A stretch of 34,465 bases of DNA from positions 1 through 34,465 of the forward strand of contig CALFSK010000036.1 in assembly GCA_937916845.1 (NCBI GenBank), read 5' to 3'. Positions within the stretch are counted from its first letter, which is position 1, and each line of letters begins with the position of its first letter. The notes beneath the pieces were generated by a model. The model was not told where the DNA came from. It saw only the letters and a program-made list of their open reading frames with translations, and searched no databases. A program made the translations under genes and the position numbers. This document shows positions 25,678-34,465 of the stretch, piece after piece. The stretch comes from an uncultured Lactobacillus sp. Its GTDB lineage: Bacteria > Bacillota > Bacilli > Lactobacillales > Lactobacillaceae.

Positions 25678-26694
25678 TTATTGAAGCTCAGGTTTCCCCT
25701 CACGCCGCATCAATTGCGGAATGACCTGCTTGATGTCAGCATTATTATATAATACATCATAAATTGCTTCAGTAATTGGCATTTCAATACTTTGTTGCTG
25801 AGCTAATTCGTAAGCGGCCTTCGTTGATGGGATACCTTCAATAACCATTCCCATCGTATCAATGACCGTCTTCAAGTCTTTGCCGGAACCAAGTTCGTTA
25901 CCGGCACGCCAGTTACGTGAATGCACACTGGTGGCCGTCACGATCAAGTCACCGACACCTGACAAACCGATAAAGGTCAGTGGTTGCGCCCCTAGCGCGA
26001 CCCCTAAACGACTAATTTCGGCAAGTCCCCGGGTCATTAAAGCAGCCTTGGCATCATCACCGTAGCCGAGGCCGTGTAACGCACCTGCGCCTAAAGCAAT
26101 GATGTTCTTCAAAGCAGCACCTAATTCAACCCCAATGACATCATTATTGGTGTAAATTCGGAAGTAATCGTTCATGAATAGCTGTTGCACAAACGTGGCA
26201 GCTTTCGTATCTTCACTAGCAGCCGTAATCAGCGTAATATCACGTTTAGCCACTTCTTCAGCATGGCTTGGGCCGGATAAGACAACGATGGCTTGTCGTA
26301 AGTCAGCTGGAATTTCTTCAGCTAACACTTGTGACAAACGCTTGTGCGTCTCTAATTCTAGCCCCTTGCTAGCGTGAATAATGATTGGTTTTTGATTCGT
26401 TTGGCGTAAAACAGCCGCAACCTGTTGGGCCACGCTACGGATTGCCTTAGTTGGGACTACAAATAAAACGGCAGCAACCCCGTCTAAAGCAGCAGCTAAA
26501 TCAGTATATGCTGTGAGTGATTCTGAATAGTGAAAATCTGGAACGTAATGTTGATTCGTATGGTGGTCATTTAATTCTGCAGCTTGTGCTTCAGAATTTG
26601 ACCATAACCGTACGTCATTCCCGTTTTCGTCCAATAAGTTTGCTAGGATGCTGCCCCAAGAGCCCGCACCTAAAACCGCAATTTTTTCTGTCAT
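25678..26694 (-). CDS. gpsA: Glycerol-3-phosphate dehydrogenase [NAD(P)+]
   Basis: The enzyme reduces dihydroxyacetone phosphate to sn-glycerol-3-phosphate for phospholipid and teichoic acid synthesis. The Rossmann motif GAGSWG is at 9-14. The catalytic-Lys region [20 protein letters not shown] and the signature [10 protein letters not shown] are present. Length is 338 aa, normal. It lies 20 bases after lgt with GAGGGT before the ATG, so it is probably co-transcribed with hprK and lgt. Its product also feeds the phosphatidylglycerol substrate of Lgt. Confidence 0.97.
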   Translation of the reverse strand: MTEKIAVLGAGSWGSILANLLDENGNDVRLWSNSEAQAAELNDHHTNQHYVPDFHYSESLTAYTDLAAALDGVAAVLFVVPTKAIRSVAQQVAAVLRQTNQKPIIIHASKGLELETHKRLSQVLAEEIPADLRQAIVVLSGPSHAEEVAKRDITLITAASEDTKAATFVQQLFMNDYFRIYTNNDVIGVELGAALKNIIALGAGALHGLGYGDDAKAALMTRGLAEISRLGVALGAQPLTFIGLSGVGDLIVTATSVHSRNWRAGNELGSGKDLKTVIDTMGMVIEGIPSTKAAYELAQQQSIEMPITEAIYDVLYNNADIKQVIPQLMRREGKPELQ

Positions 26695-26714
26695 TCGAAT
26701 AACCCTCTAATCTA

Positions 26715-27560
26715 CTATTTTTCTGTAACAACTTTTTGACCAGAGCCGTCGAGGTACCAGCGTGCGTTGGCTAAATGACGTCGCCGCCAAATAATCAAGC
26801 CAACACTACCTATAAACAGGACAACCGATAACGCCTGCGAGATCCGGATAACGTTAAATAACATTAACGAATCGGTTCGCATGCCTTCCGTAAAGAAGCG
26901 GCCAAACGAGTACCAAGCGACATACGTTAAGAAAACGTCGCCTTGTTTATATAACCCGGTCCGGTGGCGGGTCGTCATTAAGACGACAAAGCCTAAAAGA
27001 TCCCAAACCGATTCATATAAAAAGGTTGGCTGCCGGTAAGCACCGTTGATATACATCTGTTCAATCAACCAGTTCGGTAAATGTAAACTCTGCAAAAAGC
27101 TCAGACTGGTAATCCGGCCAAAGGCTTCTTGGTTCATGAAGTTACCCCACCGGCCAATTCCTTGCCCCATGATCACGGTCGGCGCCGCAACATCGAGCAT
27201 TAACCAAACTGGCACAAAACGGGATCGGCAGAATAGTACGACCACGATGCCCGCCCCAATCAGGCCACCATAAATCGCAATTCCGCCATCCCAAATCCGA
27301 ATAATCTCACCCGGATTTTGACTGTAATACGACCACTGGAACACGACGTAATAGAGTCGTGCAGCAATCAAGGTAAATGGTAAAGCCCACAAAATCATGT
27401 CATAAATGTCATCGGGACGAATCCCACGTTTCTGACCTTCATGTACTGCTAACGCAACCGCAATCACTACGGCACTCGCAATAATTACCCCATACCAGTG
27501 AACTTCAATTGGTCCCAATCTTAATGCGATTGGATTGAGTGCCCCTAAAACGGTTTTCAC
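26715..27560 (-). CDS. lgt: Prolipoprotein diacylglyceryl transferase
   Basis: This multipass membrane enzyme transfers diacylglyceryl from phosphatidylglycerol to the lipobox Cys of prelipoproteins such as the OppA in this window. The Lgt signature [13 protein letters not shown] is at 136-148, HWYG (21-24) lies in the first periplasmic-side segment, and about seven hydrophobic helices are visible. Length is 281 aa, normal. It is 18 bases downstream of hprK. The hprK-lgt pairing is conserved in Firmicutes. Confidence 0.97.
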   Translation of the reverse strand: MKTVLGALNPIALRLGPIEVHWYGVIIASAVVIAVALAVHEGQKRGIRPDDIYDMILWALPFTLIAARLYYVVFQWSYYSQNPGEIIRIWDGGIAIYGGLIGAGIVVVLFCRSRFVPVWLMLDVAAPTVIMGQGIGRWGNFMNQEAFGRITSLSFLQSLHLPNWLIEQMYINGAYRQPTFLYESVWDLLGFVVLMTTRHRTGLYKQGDVFLTYVAWYSFGRFFTEGMRTDSLMLFNVIRISQALSVVLFIGSVGLIIWRRRHLANARWYLDGSGQKVVTEK

Positions 27561-27578
27561 GCTATTGCCATCTCCTTA

Positions 27579-28526
27579 TTACTTGTGAGAATCGTGCGCA
27601 GAATTTTCTTTAATCAACGAGTTTAAGTTGTCATCAAAGACCTTGGTGGCATCATAGCCCATACTTTCGGACCGGAAGTTCATCGCGGCCGCTTCAATAA
27701 TGATGGCTAAGTTACGCCCAGTCTTAACCGGAATTGAAATTTCCGGAACTTCAACGTCAAAGAATTTCCGGGACTGTTCTCCATTCCCTAGTCTATCAAA
27801 TTGCTTATCAGGCGTCCAACTCTCTAAGTGAACAATTAGATCAATATCCGTATCCTGACGAACAGCGCCAGCACCGAACAAATTCATCACGTCAATGATC
27901 CCAATACCACGAATCTCGAGCAAGTGATTCAAGATCTTAGGTGCTTCACCGACCAACGTTTGTTCATCTTGTTGGTAAACGTCAACCCGGTCATCAGCAA
28001 TCAACCGGTGACCACGTTTAACCAGTTCTAGCGCCGTTTCACTCTTACCAACACCAGAATCACCGGTAATCAGAACCCCTAAGCCATAAATATCAACGAG
28101 CACGCCGTGAACGGACTGGCGTTCCGCAAGTTTGCCTTCTAAGTAGTTCGTCATGTTACTCAAGATTCGTGAAGATGTCATCTTGGTCCCTAAAATGGGA
28201 ACCCCATTTTCCTGACCTGCTTGAACCAGTTCATCAGGAACTGGCAGCCCCGTTGAGATAACAAATGCCGGGGTCGTTAACTGGCACATTTTACGAAAAA
28301 TCATTAAACGTTCATCATGACTCATATTTTTTGAATAGGCGGTTTCAGTCTTACCTAATAACTGAACCCGTTCACGCGGATAGTAGTTGAAATAGCCGGT
28401 CAAAGCCAGTCCCGGTCGTGAAATATCACTAGTCGTAACAGCTTTATCAGCCAACAAATCAGCACCATGGTAGACGTCTAAGCGTGTATTTTTCACCAAA
28501 TCGGCAACGGTTACACTTTCTGCCAA
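27579..28526 (-). CDS. hprK: HPr kinase/phosphorylase
   Basis: This bifunctional enzyme phosphorylates HPr at Ser46 and removes that phosphate. It sets CcpA-dependent catabolite repression and PTS activity in response to fructose-1,6-bisphosphate, ATP and phosphate. Walker A GDSGVGKS is at 155-162. The C-terminal HprK signature covers FFDVEVPEISIPVKTGRNLA and IIEAAAMNFR. At 315 aa it is full length. The start is TTG at 28526 with AGGAGGG upstream. The phosphate operon and the cre-like site at pgm make it functionally relevant within the window. Confidence 0.97.
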   Translation of the reverse strand: MAESVTVADLVKNTRLDVYHGADLLADKAVTTSDISRPGLALTGYFNYYPRERVQLLGKTETAYSKNMSHDERLMIFRKMCQLTTPAFVISTGLPVPDELVQAGQENGVPILGTKMTSSRILSNMTNYLEGKLAERQSVHGVLVDIYGLGVLITGDSGVGKSETALELVKRGHRLIADDRVDVYQQDEQTLVGEAPKILNHLLEIRGIGIIDVMNLFGAGAVRQDTDIDLIVHLESWTPDKQFDRLGNGEQSRKFFDVEVPEISIPVKTGRNLAIIIEAAAMNFRSESMGYDATKVFDDNLNSLIKENSAHDSHK

Positions 28527-28554
28527 GTAAATCCCTCCTAAGTCGTTCAGCCAT

Positions 28555-28620
28555 TAAAAAAGTGTGGTCGGCATGGTCCGGTAATGCTATTGCATTACTT
28601 TTTCAAGCCTCCACACTTTT
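28555..28620 (-). terminator. Terminator of the pspC/holin-like pair, just ahead of hprK
   Basis: On the minus strand AAAAGTGTGG pairs with CCACACTTTT and encloses an inner hairpin GTAATGC/GCATTAC; six T follow. It ends only about 30 bases upstream of the hprK start. Confidence 0.8.
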
Positions 28621-28670
28621 GACTGAAAACGGATTATTCCTATCTTCTAATCTTAGCACTTTAAAGCGCT

Positions 28671-29036
28671 TTAATCACCATTGACTCCACTCTTCGCAAA
28701 AAAATTAGATACAATCACATTTGCCAGTGACATTAAGATTGAGACTAACACGGCCATCCCAAAACTAGAAAACCCAAAGTTAGCCTTCCCGACAACGTAT
28801 GACGTCATCTGAAGCATGAATCCGTTGATCACAATGCTAAACAAGCCTAACGTAATTAGCGTGATTGGTAGCGACAATAATACCAAAAAAGGTTTAATCG
28901 CTGCGTTTAAAATCGCCAACACAAAACTTGCTAACAGTGCGATCCAGACGTTCGCCACGTGGAAGCTCGATTGAAAGAACCCCGCAATGGCAATGAATAA
29001 GATTGTATTTATTAAAATTCGTTTCCAAAAACCCAC
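28671..29036 (-). CDS. Small 4-TM membrane protein, phage-holin family 4 / YvlD-like
   Basis: This 121-residue protein has four hydrophobic helices (about residues 8-22, 28-45, 55-75 and 88-110) and few charged loops. It resembles the holin superfamily IV / YvlD proteins that are often found beside PspC genes in Firmicutes cell-envelope stress clusters. The start is GTG at 29036 with GGAG about 10 bases upstream. It follows pspC after 15 bases. The role is unknown; the holin name reflects fold similarity, not lysis. Confidence 0.8.
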   Translation of the reverse strand: MGFWKRILINTILFIAIAGFFQSSFHVANVWIALLASFVLAILNAAIKPFLVLLSLPITLITLGLFSIVINGFMLQMTSYVVGKANFGFSSFGMAVLVSILMSLANVIVSNFFAKSGVNGD

Positions 29037-29051
29037 TGGTCTATCACTCCA

Positions 29052-29378
29052 TTAATCGCGGTGACGCGGTTCGTCTTCTTCGTGCACGTTATGAATCTCT
29101 TTACGCCCCTGAGGCTGCGACTGTTTCGTCGTTCCACCGTCCTGAGTTGCGCGCCGCATTTGTTCAAAGAATCCGGCATTTTCAGGCTTACTTGGCATAA
29201 TGGTCATCAAAACAAGATAGAGTAATATCCCAAAACCGTGTGAGGCAATGGTCAATAGGACAAAAAGCACTCGTAAAACGTTAGCGTTCCAGTTTAAATA
29301 CTCCGCAATCCCACCAAGTACTCCGGCGATAACGCGGTTATTCGATTTAGTTAATTTTCTTTTAGTATTAGTTTTCAT
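29052..29378 (-). CDS. PspC domain protein
   Basis: The protein has about 108 residues. The N-terminal PspC domain starts with a basic patch, then RVIAGVLGGIAEYLNWN and two hydrophobic helices (LRVLFVLLTIASHGFGILLY and following), ending at TIMP. The C-terminal 45 residues are polar, rich in Gln, Glu and His. PspC proteins are membrane sensors of envelope stress. The ATG at 29378 has GAGGTG 7 bases upstream; the longer frame adds five residues without a site. It is operonic with the holin-like gene. Confidence 0.85.
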   Translation of the reverse strand: MKTNTKRKLTKSNNRVIAGVLGGIAEYLNWNANVLRVLFVLLTIASHGFGILLYLVLMTIMPSKPENAGFFEQMRRATQDGGTTKQSQPQGRKEIHNVHEEDEPRHRD

Positions 29379-29425
29379 AATTAGACACCTCAATAAGTTT
29401 AGTCTAATTATATCTTACTAATTGT

Positions 29426-29458
29426 AAAAGCCGGTTGCAAACTAGACGAACCGGCTTT
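29426..29458 (-). terminator. Terminator of the pst-phoU operon
   Basis: AAAGCCGGTT pairs with AACCGGCTTT around a 12-base loop on the minus strand, with T at the 3' side. It begins 20 bases after the phoU stop. Confidence 0.85.
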
Positions 29459-29477
29459 AAAGATTATTTACGATTAA

Positions 29478-30152
29478 CTAAACTAGATTGGAGCTTTCTG
29501 GATTTAATTCAATAATTTCACCAGTATTTAGATAGACGATCCATTCACCAATGTTTGTGACCAGTGCCCCGATGCGCATCAAGTAGCTGGCCACGTTCAA
29601 ATAGTCGGTGGACCCAATCACCGTTTCCGGATGACGCTCCATCTTTGAAATCCCTTTGGCGTTGATCTTATCAAACATCTCGCCAACCTTAGCGTCACGT
29701 GCGGCGACTTTCCGCGCGGCGATGTCATCGCTCTTAACGTAGGCGGACAACATCTCTTCAACCATTGAACGAACCCGGTTCCCCATTTCAGAGAGTGCGG
29801 CTTCGATCTCAGGTACCCGAACGTGTCCTTTGACCCGAATCGTTGCGTGCGCAATGTTACGGGCATAGTCTGCCATCCGTTCCAATTCTGATACGGCCTT
29901 CAAAATCGTGACAATTTCCCGTAAATCAGAAGTCACGGGTTGATATAAGGCAATCATTTCAAATGATTTTTGTTCCAACTCAACTTCACGTTGGTTGATT
30001 TTTGCATCATTGTCGATAATTTCTTGGGCCAAATCTCGATCATGATCGATAAAAGCTTTAACCGCCTTTTCAATCGTTTCGCTAACCATCATACCCATTT
30101 CGGTAAAATTAGCGTCAATATCATTTAACTCGTCATCAAATAGTCGTCGCAT
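29478..30152 (-). CDS. phoU: Phosphate transport system regulator PhoU
   Basis: PhoU is a cytoplasmic helical-bundle protein that restrains Pst uptake and signals phosphate sufficiency to the PhoR sensor kinase. Two PhoU three-helix repeats are visible (residues about 15-105 and 118-205), each carrying E/D-rich metal-binding segments such as ELERMADYARNIAHA. The length is 224 aa, normal. GGAGGATAAATC precedes the ATG. It is the last gene of the pst operon, 11 bases after the second pstB. Confidence 0.96.
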   Translation of the reverse strand: MRRLFDDELNDIDANFTEMGMMVSETIEKAVKAFIDHDRDLAQEIIDNDAKINQREVELEQKSFEMIALYQPVTSDLREIVTILKAVSELERMADYARNIAHATIRVKGHVRVPEIEAALSEMGNRVRSMVEEMLSAYVKSDDIAARKVAARDAKVGEMFDKINAKGISKMERHPETVIGSTDYLNVASYLMRIGALVTNIGEWIVYLNTGEIIELNPESSNLV

Positions 30153-30163
30153 GATTTATCCTC

Positions 30164-30919
30164 CTAACCAAATCGTCCTGAAATATAGTCATTGGTTTCT
30201 TGTTTAACCGGATTCATGAAAATCTGTTTCGTATCGTTAACTTCAATCAGTTCACCATTCAAGAAGAATGCCGTCCGATCAGAAATTCGTGAAGCCTGCT
30301 GCATATTATGCGTAACAGTTATGATAGTGTAATCGTGACGCAAATTCAATAGCGTCATTTCAATCATGTGACTTGATACCGGGTCAAGCGCGCTAGTCGC
30401 TTCATCCAACAAGATAATGTCCGGTTCCACGGCTAACACCCGGGCGATGCACACCCGTTGCTGCTGACCGCCAGAGAGCGCTAAGGCGTTGAGGTGTAAC
30501 CGATCCTTAACTTCATCCCAAATGGCCGCTTGCTTTAAACTCTTTTCAACCGCGGCATCCAAGCGTTCCTTGTCACGAACCCCCGCTAACCGGAGGCCGT
30601 ACACGACATTTTCGTAAATTGAGAATGGGAACGGGTTGGGTTGTTGAAACACCATCCCAATTTCCTTCCGCAATTGAACGGTGTCGGTCGTAGGCGCATA
30701 AATATTGGTGTTGTTAAATTCAACGTTCCCCGTTACCGTAACACCCGGAATTAAATCATTCATCCGGTTTAAGCAGCGCAGAAACGTTGATTTTCCACAA
30801 CCAGAAGGCCCAATTAAGGCTGTAATGCCCTTTTCTTGGAAATCAATATCAATGCCGTTGAGGGCCTCTTTCTTACCATAGAACAAGTGTAAGTTTTCTG
30901 TTTTCAAAATCGTACTCAT
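30164..30919 (-). CDS. pstB: Phosphate ABC transporter ATPase PstB (second copy)
   Basis: This ATPase of the high-affinity phosphate importer couples ATP hydrolysis to PstCA. Walker A GPSGCGKS and signature LSGGQQQR are followed by Walker [14 protein letters not shown] and the H-loop HNM. ATG 30919 (MSTILKTEN; 251 aa) is chosen because AGGAGG lies 6 bases upstream. The longer frame opens with a TTG inside the Shine-Dalgarno of this gene. It follows the first pstB after about 10 bases. Tandem pstB paralogues are common in lactobacilli. Confidence 0.95.
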   Translation of the reverse strand: MSTILKTENLHLFYGKKEALNGIDIDFQEKGITALIGPSGCGKSTFLRCLNRMNDLIPGVTVTGNVEFNNTNIYAPTTDTVQLRKEIGMVFQQPNPFPFSIYENVVYGLRLAGVRDKERLDAAVEKSLKQAAIWDEVKDRLHLNALALSGGQQQRVCIARVLAVEPDIILLDEATSALDPVSSHMIEMTLLNLRHDYTIITVTHNMQQASRISDRTAFFLNGELIEVNDTKQIFMNPVKQETNDYISGRFG

Positions 30920-30929
30920 GGCGGCCCTC

Positions 30930-31739
30930 CTATCCAAAGTTCCCGGAAATATAGTCGTTGGTTAGATCAACCTGCGGATTGGTAAAGATGTCACCAGTCT
31001 CGGCGTATTCGAGTACCTTACCAAGGTTGAAAAACGCGGTATAGTCACTGATCCGTGACGCTTGTTGCATGTTATGCGTCACGATGATAATCGTATAGTT
31101 TTGTTTTAATTCTAATAAGGTATCTTCAACTTGGCTCGTTGAAATTGGGTCTAGCGCACTGGCCGGTTCATCCAGTAACAAGATGTCCGGTTTGATTGCA
31201 ATCGCCCGCGCGATGCACAGCCGTTGTTGTTGACCACCTGACAAGGCCAAAGCACTCTTGTTCAAATCATCTTTGACTTGGTCCCACATGGCGGCCTGGC
31301 GCAAGGATCGTTCGACGATTTCATCGAGATCCTGCTTCTTGTTCATCCCACGTTGGCGCAGCGCAAACGCAATATTTTCATAAATCGATTTAGCAAACGG
31401 ATTGGGCCGCTGAAACACCATACCGATGTGGCGGCGCATTTCGTAAACGTCAATCTCATTACTATTAATATCCAACCCACGATACATAATCTTGCCCTTA
31501 ACCGTGGCAATCCGGTCATTCATCCGGTTAAGTGACCGTAAGTAGGTCGATTTCCCGGAACCAGACGGGCCAATCAAGGCGCTGATTTTGTAGCGTTCAA
31601 ACTGTAAATCGCCTTCAGAAATTGCTTCAGACTTCCCGTAAAACACCCGTAAGTCTTCCGTCGAAAGCGCAATTTCATGGTCTTTAGGATCGAATTTCAT
31701 AATATTCCGTTGATCCGTAGTCATTGAGTTATCTGCCAT
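30930..31739 (-). CDS. pstB: Phosphate ABC transporter ATPase PstB (first copy)
   Basis: A second PstB-type ATPase: Walker [17 protein letters not shown] signature, [13 protein letters not shown]alker B and HNM H-loop. It carries a roughly 20-residue N-terminal extension ([20 protein letters not shown]) before the ABC core that the other copy lacks. ATG 31739 has AAAGGAGG 8 bases upstream (269 aa). It lies 15 bases after pstA. The two copies differ clearly in sequence, so they are old paralogues, perhaps tuned to different conditions. Confidence 0.95.
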   Translation of the reverse strand: MADNSMTTDQRNIMKFDPKDHEIALSTEDLRVFYGKSEAISEGDLQFERYKISALIGPSGSGKSTYLRSLNRMNDRIATVKGKIMYRGLDINSNEIDVYEMRRHIGMVFQRPNPFAKSIYENIAFALRQRGMNKKQDLDEIVERSLRQAAMWDQVKDDLNKSALALSGGQQQRLCIARAIAIKPDILLLDEPASALDPISTSQVEDTLLELKQNYTIIIVTHNMQQASRISDYTAFFNLGKVLEYAETGDIFTNPQVDLTNDYISGNFG

Positions 31740-31753
31740 CAAAAAGGCCTCCT

Positions 31754-32638
31754 TTATTCAGCGGTTAAATGTTTGTAGAGTCGTTTGCCAAGCCAGCGTG
31801 CTAAGAAGTTAAATAGCAGTACCGCAATGATCAGCACGGCGGATGCACCAGCTGAAACGGCCTTGGCATCTGGCATAATTCCTTCAGAGTTAATCTTCCA
31901 AATGTGCACCGCCAACGTTTCAGCTGGGCGAAGGGGACTCAATGGACTACTAATATCGAAGGGATTCCAGTCACTAAAGTCTAGTGCAGGAGCGCTTTGA
32001 CCCGCGGTGTAGATTAACGCCGCGGCTTCACCAAAGATTCGTCCGGCACTTAACACGACCCCGGTAATAATACTAGGTAGCGCGGCCGGTACAACGATCT
32101 TAGTCACGGTTTCCCACCGTGATAGGCCTAATGCGTAGCCCGCTTCACGTTGATCATCCGAAATGTTGGCCAGTGCTTCTTCAATGCTCCGTGTCAAAAT
32201 TGGGAGGTTAAAGACGGTCAGTGCGAACGCGCCGGACAGAATGGAAAAGCCCAGTTTGAATTGCACAACGAAGAACAAGTACCCAAATAACCCAACGACA
32301 ACGGAAGGCAACGAACTCAAAATTTCAATCGTTGTCCGAATCAAGCCCGTAAACGTATTTTGGGGTGCATATTCATTTAAGTAAATCCCGGCACCTAGCG
32401 AAATCGGTAAGGAAATCAGCAGGGCTAAGAATAACAGGTAAAAGGAGTTAAACAATTGAATGCCAATCCCACCGCCCGCTTCAAAAGCCAAGGCCGGCGA
32501 CGTTAGGAAATGCCATGAAATGTGTGGGACCCCTTCGACCAAAATGAAACCTAATAGCGCTACTAGGATAATAACGACCAGAGCAGCGACACCGTATAAG
32601 ATGCCTGTCGCAATTTTATCAACTCGTTTAGCGTTCAT
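31754..32638 (-). CDS. pstA: Phosphate ABC transporter permease PstA
   Basis: This is a membrane permease subunit that pairs with PstC to form the phosphate channel. Six hydrophobic helices are visible. The EAA-type cytoplasmic loop EAGYALGLSRWETVTKIVVPAALPSI contacts PstB. The length is 294 aa, normal. The start overlaps the pstC end by 11 bases, indicating coupling. Confidence 0.96.
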   Translation of the reverse strand: MNAKRVDKIATGILYGVAALVVIILVALLGFILVEGVPHISWHFLTSPALAFEAGGGIGIQLFNSFYLLFLALLISLPISLGAGIYLNEYAPQNTFTGLIRTTIEILSSLPSVVVGLFGYLFFVVQFKLGFSILSGAFALTVFNLPILTRSIEEALANISDDQREAGYALGLSRWETVTKIVVPAALPSIITGVVLSAGRIFGEAAALIYTAGQSAPALDFSDWNPFDISSPLSPLRPAETLAVHIWKINSEGIMPDAKAVSAGASAVLIIAVLLFNFLARWLGKRLYKHLTAE

Positions 32639-33557
32639 GGTTTAATTTCCCCTTTCGTCCGATATAGCGGATCACTAAGTTGAAGACTAATGACATTAAC
32701 AATAGGATCATTGCCAGTGACCACAGGGCGTTGTTTTGTAGTGACCCCATGACCGTGTTCCCGATTCCCATAGTTAAGATACTAGTCAACGTGGACGCCG
32801 GAGAAACTAAGTTTTGTGGTAAAAGCGTTGCGTTCCCGATAACCATTTGAACAGCCAAGGCTTCCCCAAAAGCCCGGGCCATCCCAAAGACAATGGCGGT
32901 TAACATTCCCGGAATGGCTGCTCGTAAAACCACTTTATAAATCGTTTGCCAGCGGGTCGCACCCAATGCTAATGAGGCTTCCCGATAATAACGGGGTACC
33001 GCGTTTAACGCATCGGCACTCATGGAGGTAACGGTCGGTAAAATCATAACGAACAAGACGAACGTCCCAGATAAAATCCCGTAACCACTACCGCCAAATG
33101 TATGGCGTACGAACGGTACGACAACTTGCAGGCCAATGAACCCGTAAACAACGGATGGAATTCCAACTAACAATTCCGTTACTGGCCGTAAAATCTTGGC
33201 CCCACGCCGAGGTGAAATCTCGGTCATGAAGACCGCCGTCCCAATTGCGAACGGCGTTGCAATCAAGGCTGACAGAATCGTAATTAGAAACGATCCTAAA
33301 ATCATTGGCAGTGCCCCGACCGCTGGCTGACCATTCGTACCGTTAGTCCCAGGATTCCACTGAGTCCCACTTAAGAATTGCCATAGGTTGATGTGGTTTT
33401 GGAAGAAGGTTGCCAACCCCCGTGATGCTACAAAGTAAAAGATTAAAAAGACAATCCCAACAATCAACGCCAGGCAAAACAAACTGATAATTTTGCCCCG
33501 CCGTTCAATCTTAGTCGCGATTGACTTTTTTAATAGACTTTCTCGAATTTTATCCAT
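32628..33557 (-). CDS. pstC: Phosphate ABC transporter permease PstC
   Basis: This is the partner permease of PstA, with six helices after a basic cytoplasmic N-terminus (about residues 1-24). The EAA loop reads EASLALGATRWQTIYKVVLRAAIPGM. At 309 aa it is normal length. GAGGGGGAG lies before the ATG, and the start is only 10 bases after the pstS stop. Confidence 0.96.
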   Translation of the reverse strand: MDKIRESLLKKSIATKIERRGKIISLFCLALIVGIVFLIFYFVASRGLATFFQNHINLWQFLSGTQWNPGTNGTNGQPAVGALPMILGSFLITILSALIATPFAIGTAVFMTEISPRRGAKILRPVTELLVGIPSVVYGFIGLQVVVPFVRHTFGGSGYGILSGTFVLFVMILPTVTSMSADALNAVPRYYREASLALGATRWQTIYKVVLRAAIPGMLTAIVFGMARAFGEALAVQMVIGNATLLPQNLVSPASTLTSILTMGIGNTVMGSLQNNALWSLAMILLLMSLVFNLVIRYIGRKGKLNHER

Positions 33558-33567
33558 GCGCTCCCCC

Positions 33568-34443
33568 TCATTTCACTGACGAAATTTTACCGGCCGCACT
33601 CCGCTGTACTTGCATATCATGGACCGAAATATAACCTAACTGTTTGACCAATTTCTTTTGAACAGCGGTTGATAAAATGTAATTGATAAATTTTTTTGTT
33701 AACTGATTTGGATGGTTGCTCGTATATAAATGTTCGTAGGACCAAATCTGCCACCGGTTCGTTCGCACGTTGGCTTCCGTTGGCCGCACACCGTCAACGT
33801 TAACGACTTGGACACTCTTGTTGAAGTACGAAAACGCAACGTAACTAATGGCACCAGGCGTACTAGCAACGATTGAACGTGCCAGCCCAGATGAATCTTG
33901 TTCCTGTGAATCCGCACTCTTTTGGCCCTTTAACGCGTAGGTTTCAAACGTCTTACGCGTTCCCGAACCTTGTGCACGGTTAATTAACGTAATGGGGATG
34001 TTCTTGCCCCCAACTTCACGCCAATTTTTGACTTTTCCCGTGAAGATCTGAATGAGTTGTTGTTGTGTCAAATTAGTCACGCCAACTGATTTGTTGACAA
34101 TCGGTGCAATCCCAACGACCGCAACTTGATGGTCCTTGAGCTTGCGCGCATCGATTCCCGGTTGCTCTTCAGCAAAAATATCCGAGTTACCGATTGCGAC
34201 GGCATCCGATTGAATTTGACTAAGGCCGGTACCAGACCCGCCGCCTTGCACGTTAATAAAAATACCTGTCCGCGTGGAACTGTATTGCTCACCCGCAGCT
34301 TCTACTAATGGTTGTAAAGCGGTGGAACCAACTGCGGTGATTGACTCGCCAGCGTCCGTTCGTACTCGGTGGGTGTAACCGAAGCCGATTAAGACGCCAA
34401 TCAAGATCAGTCCTAGTAATTGGATGACCCGACTTTTTTTCAT
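33568..34443 (-). CDS. pstS: Phosphate-binding protein PstS
   Basis: This is the extracytoplasmic phosphate receptor of the Pst importer. The N-terminus is MKKSRVIQLLGLILIGVLIGFGY, a hydrophobic anchor or signal without any Cys, so no lipobox. The phosphate-binding loops are GSTALQPL and RAQGSGTRKTFE. IGNSDIFAEE is also typical. The ATG at 34443 has TAGGAGG about 9 bases upstream, and the longer frame includes that ribosome site. The gene therefore appears complete (291 aa) at the window edge. It is the first gene of pstSCAB-B-phoU; the promoter and any PhoP boxes lie outside the window. Confidence 0.95.
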   Translation of the reverse strand: MKKSRVIQLLGLILIGVLIGFGYTHRVRTDAGESITAVGSTALQPLVEAAGEQYSSTRTGIFINVQGGGSGTGLSQIQSDAVAIGNSDIFAEEQPGIDARKLKDHQVAVVGIAPIVNKSVGVTNLTQQQLIQIFTGKVKNWREVGGKNIPITLINRAQGSGTRKTFETYALKGQKSADSQEQDSSGLARSIVASTPGAISYVAFSYFNKSVQVVNVDGVRPTEANVRTNRWQIWSYEHLYTSNHPNQLTKKFINYILSTAVQKKLVKQLGYISVHDMQVQRSAAGKISSVK

Positions 34444-34465
34444 AACAAAATACCTCCTACCCATT

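Overview
The window looks like chromosomal DNA of a low- to mid-GC lactic acid bacterium. Gene content and order are most like the Lactiplantibacillus plantarum group: clpP, a D-2-hydroxyacid dehydrogenase, oppA, whiA-yvcK-rapZ, argGH, luxS, uvrBA, a VanX-like dipeptidase, pgm, trxB, galU, gpsA, lgt, hprK and pst-phoU. This assignment comes from recognition, not from a search. Nearly everything is housekeeping. There is no phage, IS element, plasmid or CRISPR array. The unusual material lies between the genes.

Layout. Positions 1-54 are the 3' end of tRNA-Arg(CCG) with its terminator, followed by clpP under a CtsR operator. A D-2-hydroxyacid dehydrogenase follows on the plus strand. A 33-residue hydrophobic peptide gene that the long-ORF view misses lies on the minus strand at 2209-2310. 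Next come a large structured palindromic element (A, about 2505-2850) and the lipoprotein gene oppA on the minus strand. oppA has its own promoter, a 35-codon leader peptide reading MMMCCPCC in its middle, and an intrinsic terminator ahead of the gene. This is the layout of a sulfur-amino-acid attenuator and is the most interesting regulatory signal here. The minus-strand operon rapZ-yvcK-whiA links sugar/cell-wall control with division. A DUF308 membrane protein and a second structured element (B, about 8641-8987) with the same architecture as A lie downstream of argGH (arginine synthesis).

From 11.9 to 19.4 kb the minus strand carries luxS (activated methyl cycle, AI-2), uvrBA (excision repair), an HD-domain phosphohydrolase and an MFS drug-type exporter. 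On the plus strand is a VanX-type D-Ala-D-Ala dipeptidase, which fits an organism that builds D-lactate-ended peptidoglycan precursors. pgm, with a CcpA cre-like site, is divergent from a DUF3290-DUF421 membrane pair. Two near-identical copies of a roughly 126-bp palindromic repeat (C and D, in opposite orientation) bracket this pgm/DUF pair block.

From 23.6 to 29.4 kb the minus strand carries trxB, galU, gpsA, lgt and hprK, then a small holin-like membrane protein and a PspC protein. These cover redox, UDP-glucose and phospholipid precursor supply, lipoprotein maturation and carbon catabolite control. The last block, to the right edge, is the high-affinity phosphate operon pstS-pstC-pstA-pstB-pstB-phoU, read leftwards.

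Several starts were moved from the longest possible frame to one with a proper Shine-Dalgarno sequence (DUF308, luxS, MFS, pgm, DUF3290, PspC, both pstB genes, pstS). Several genes use TTG (oppA, uvrB, pgm, hprK) or GTG (the holin-like gene).
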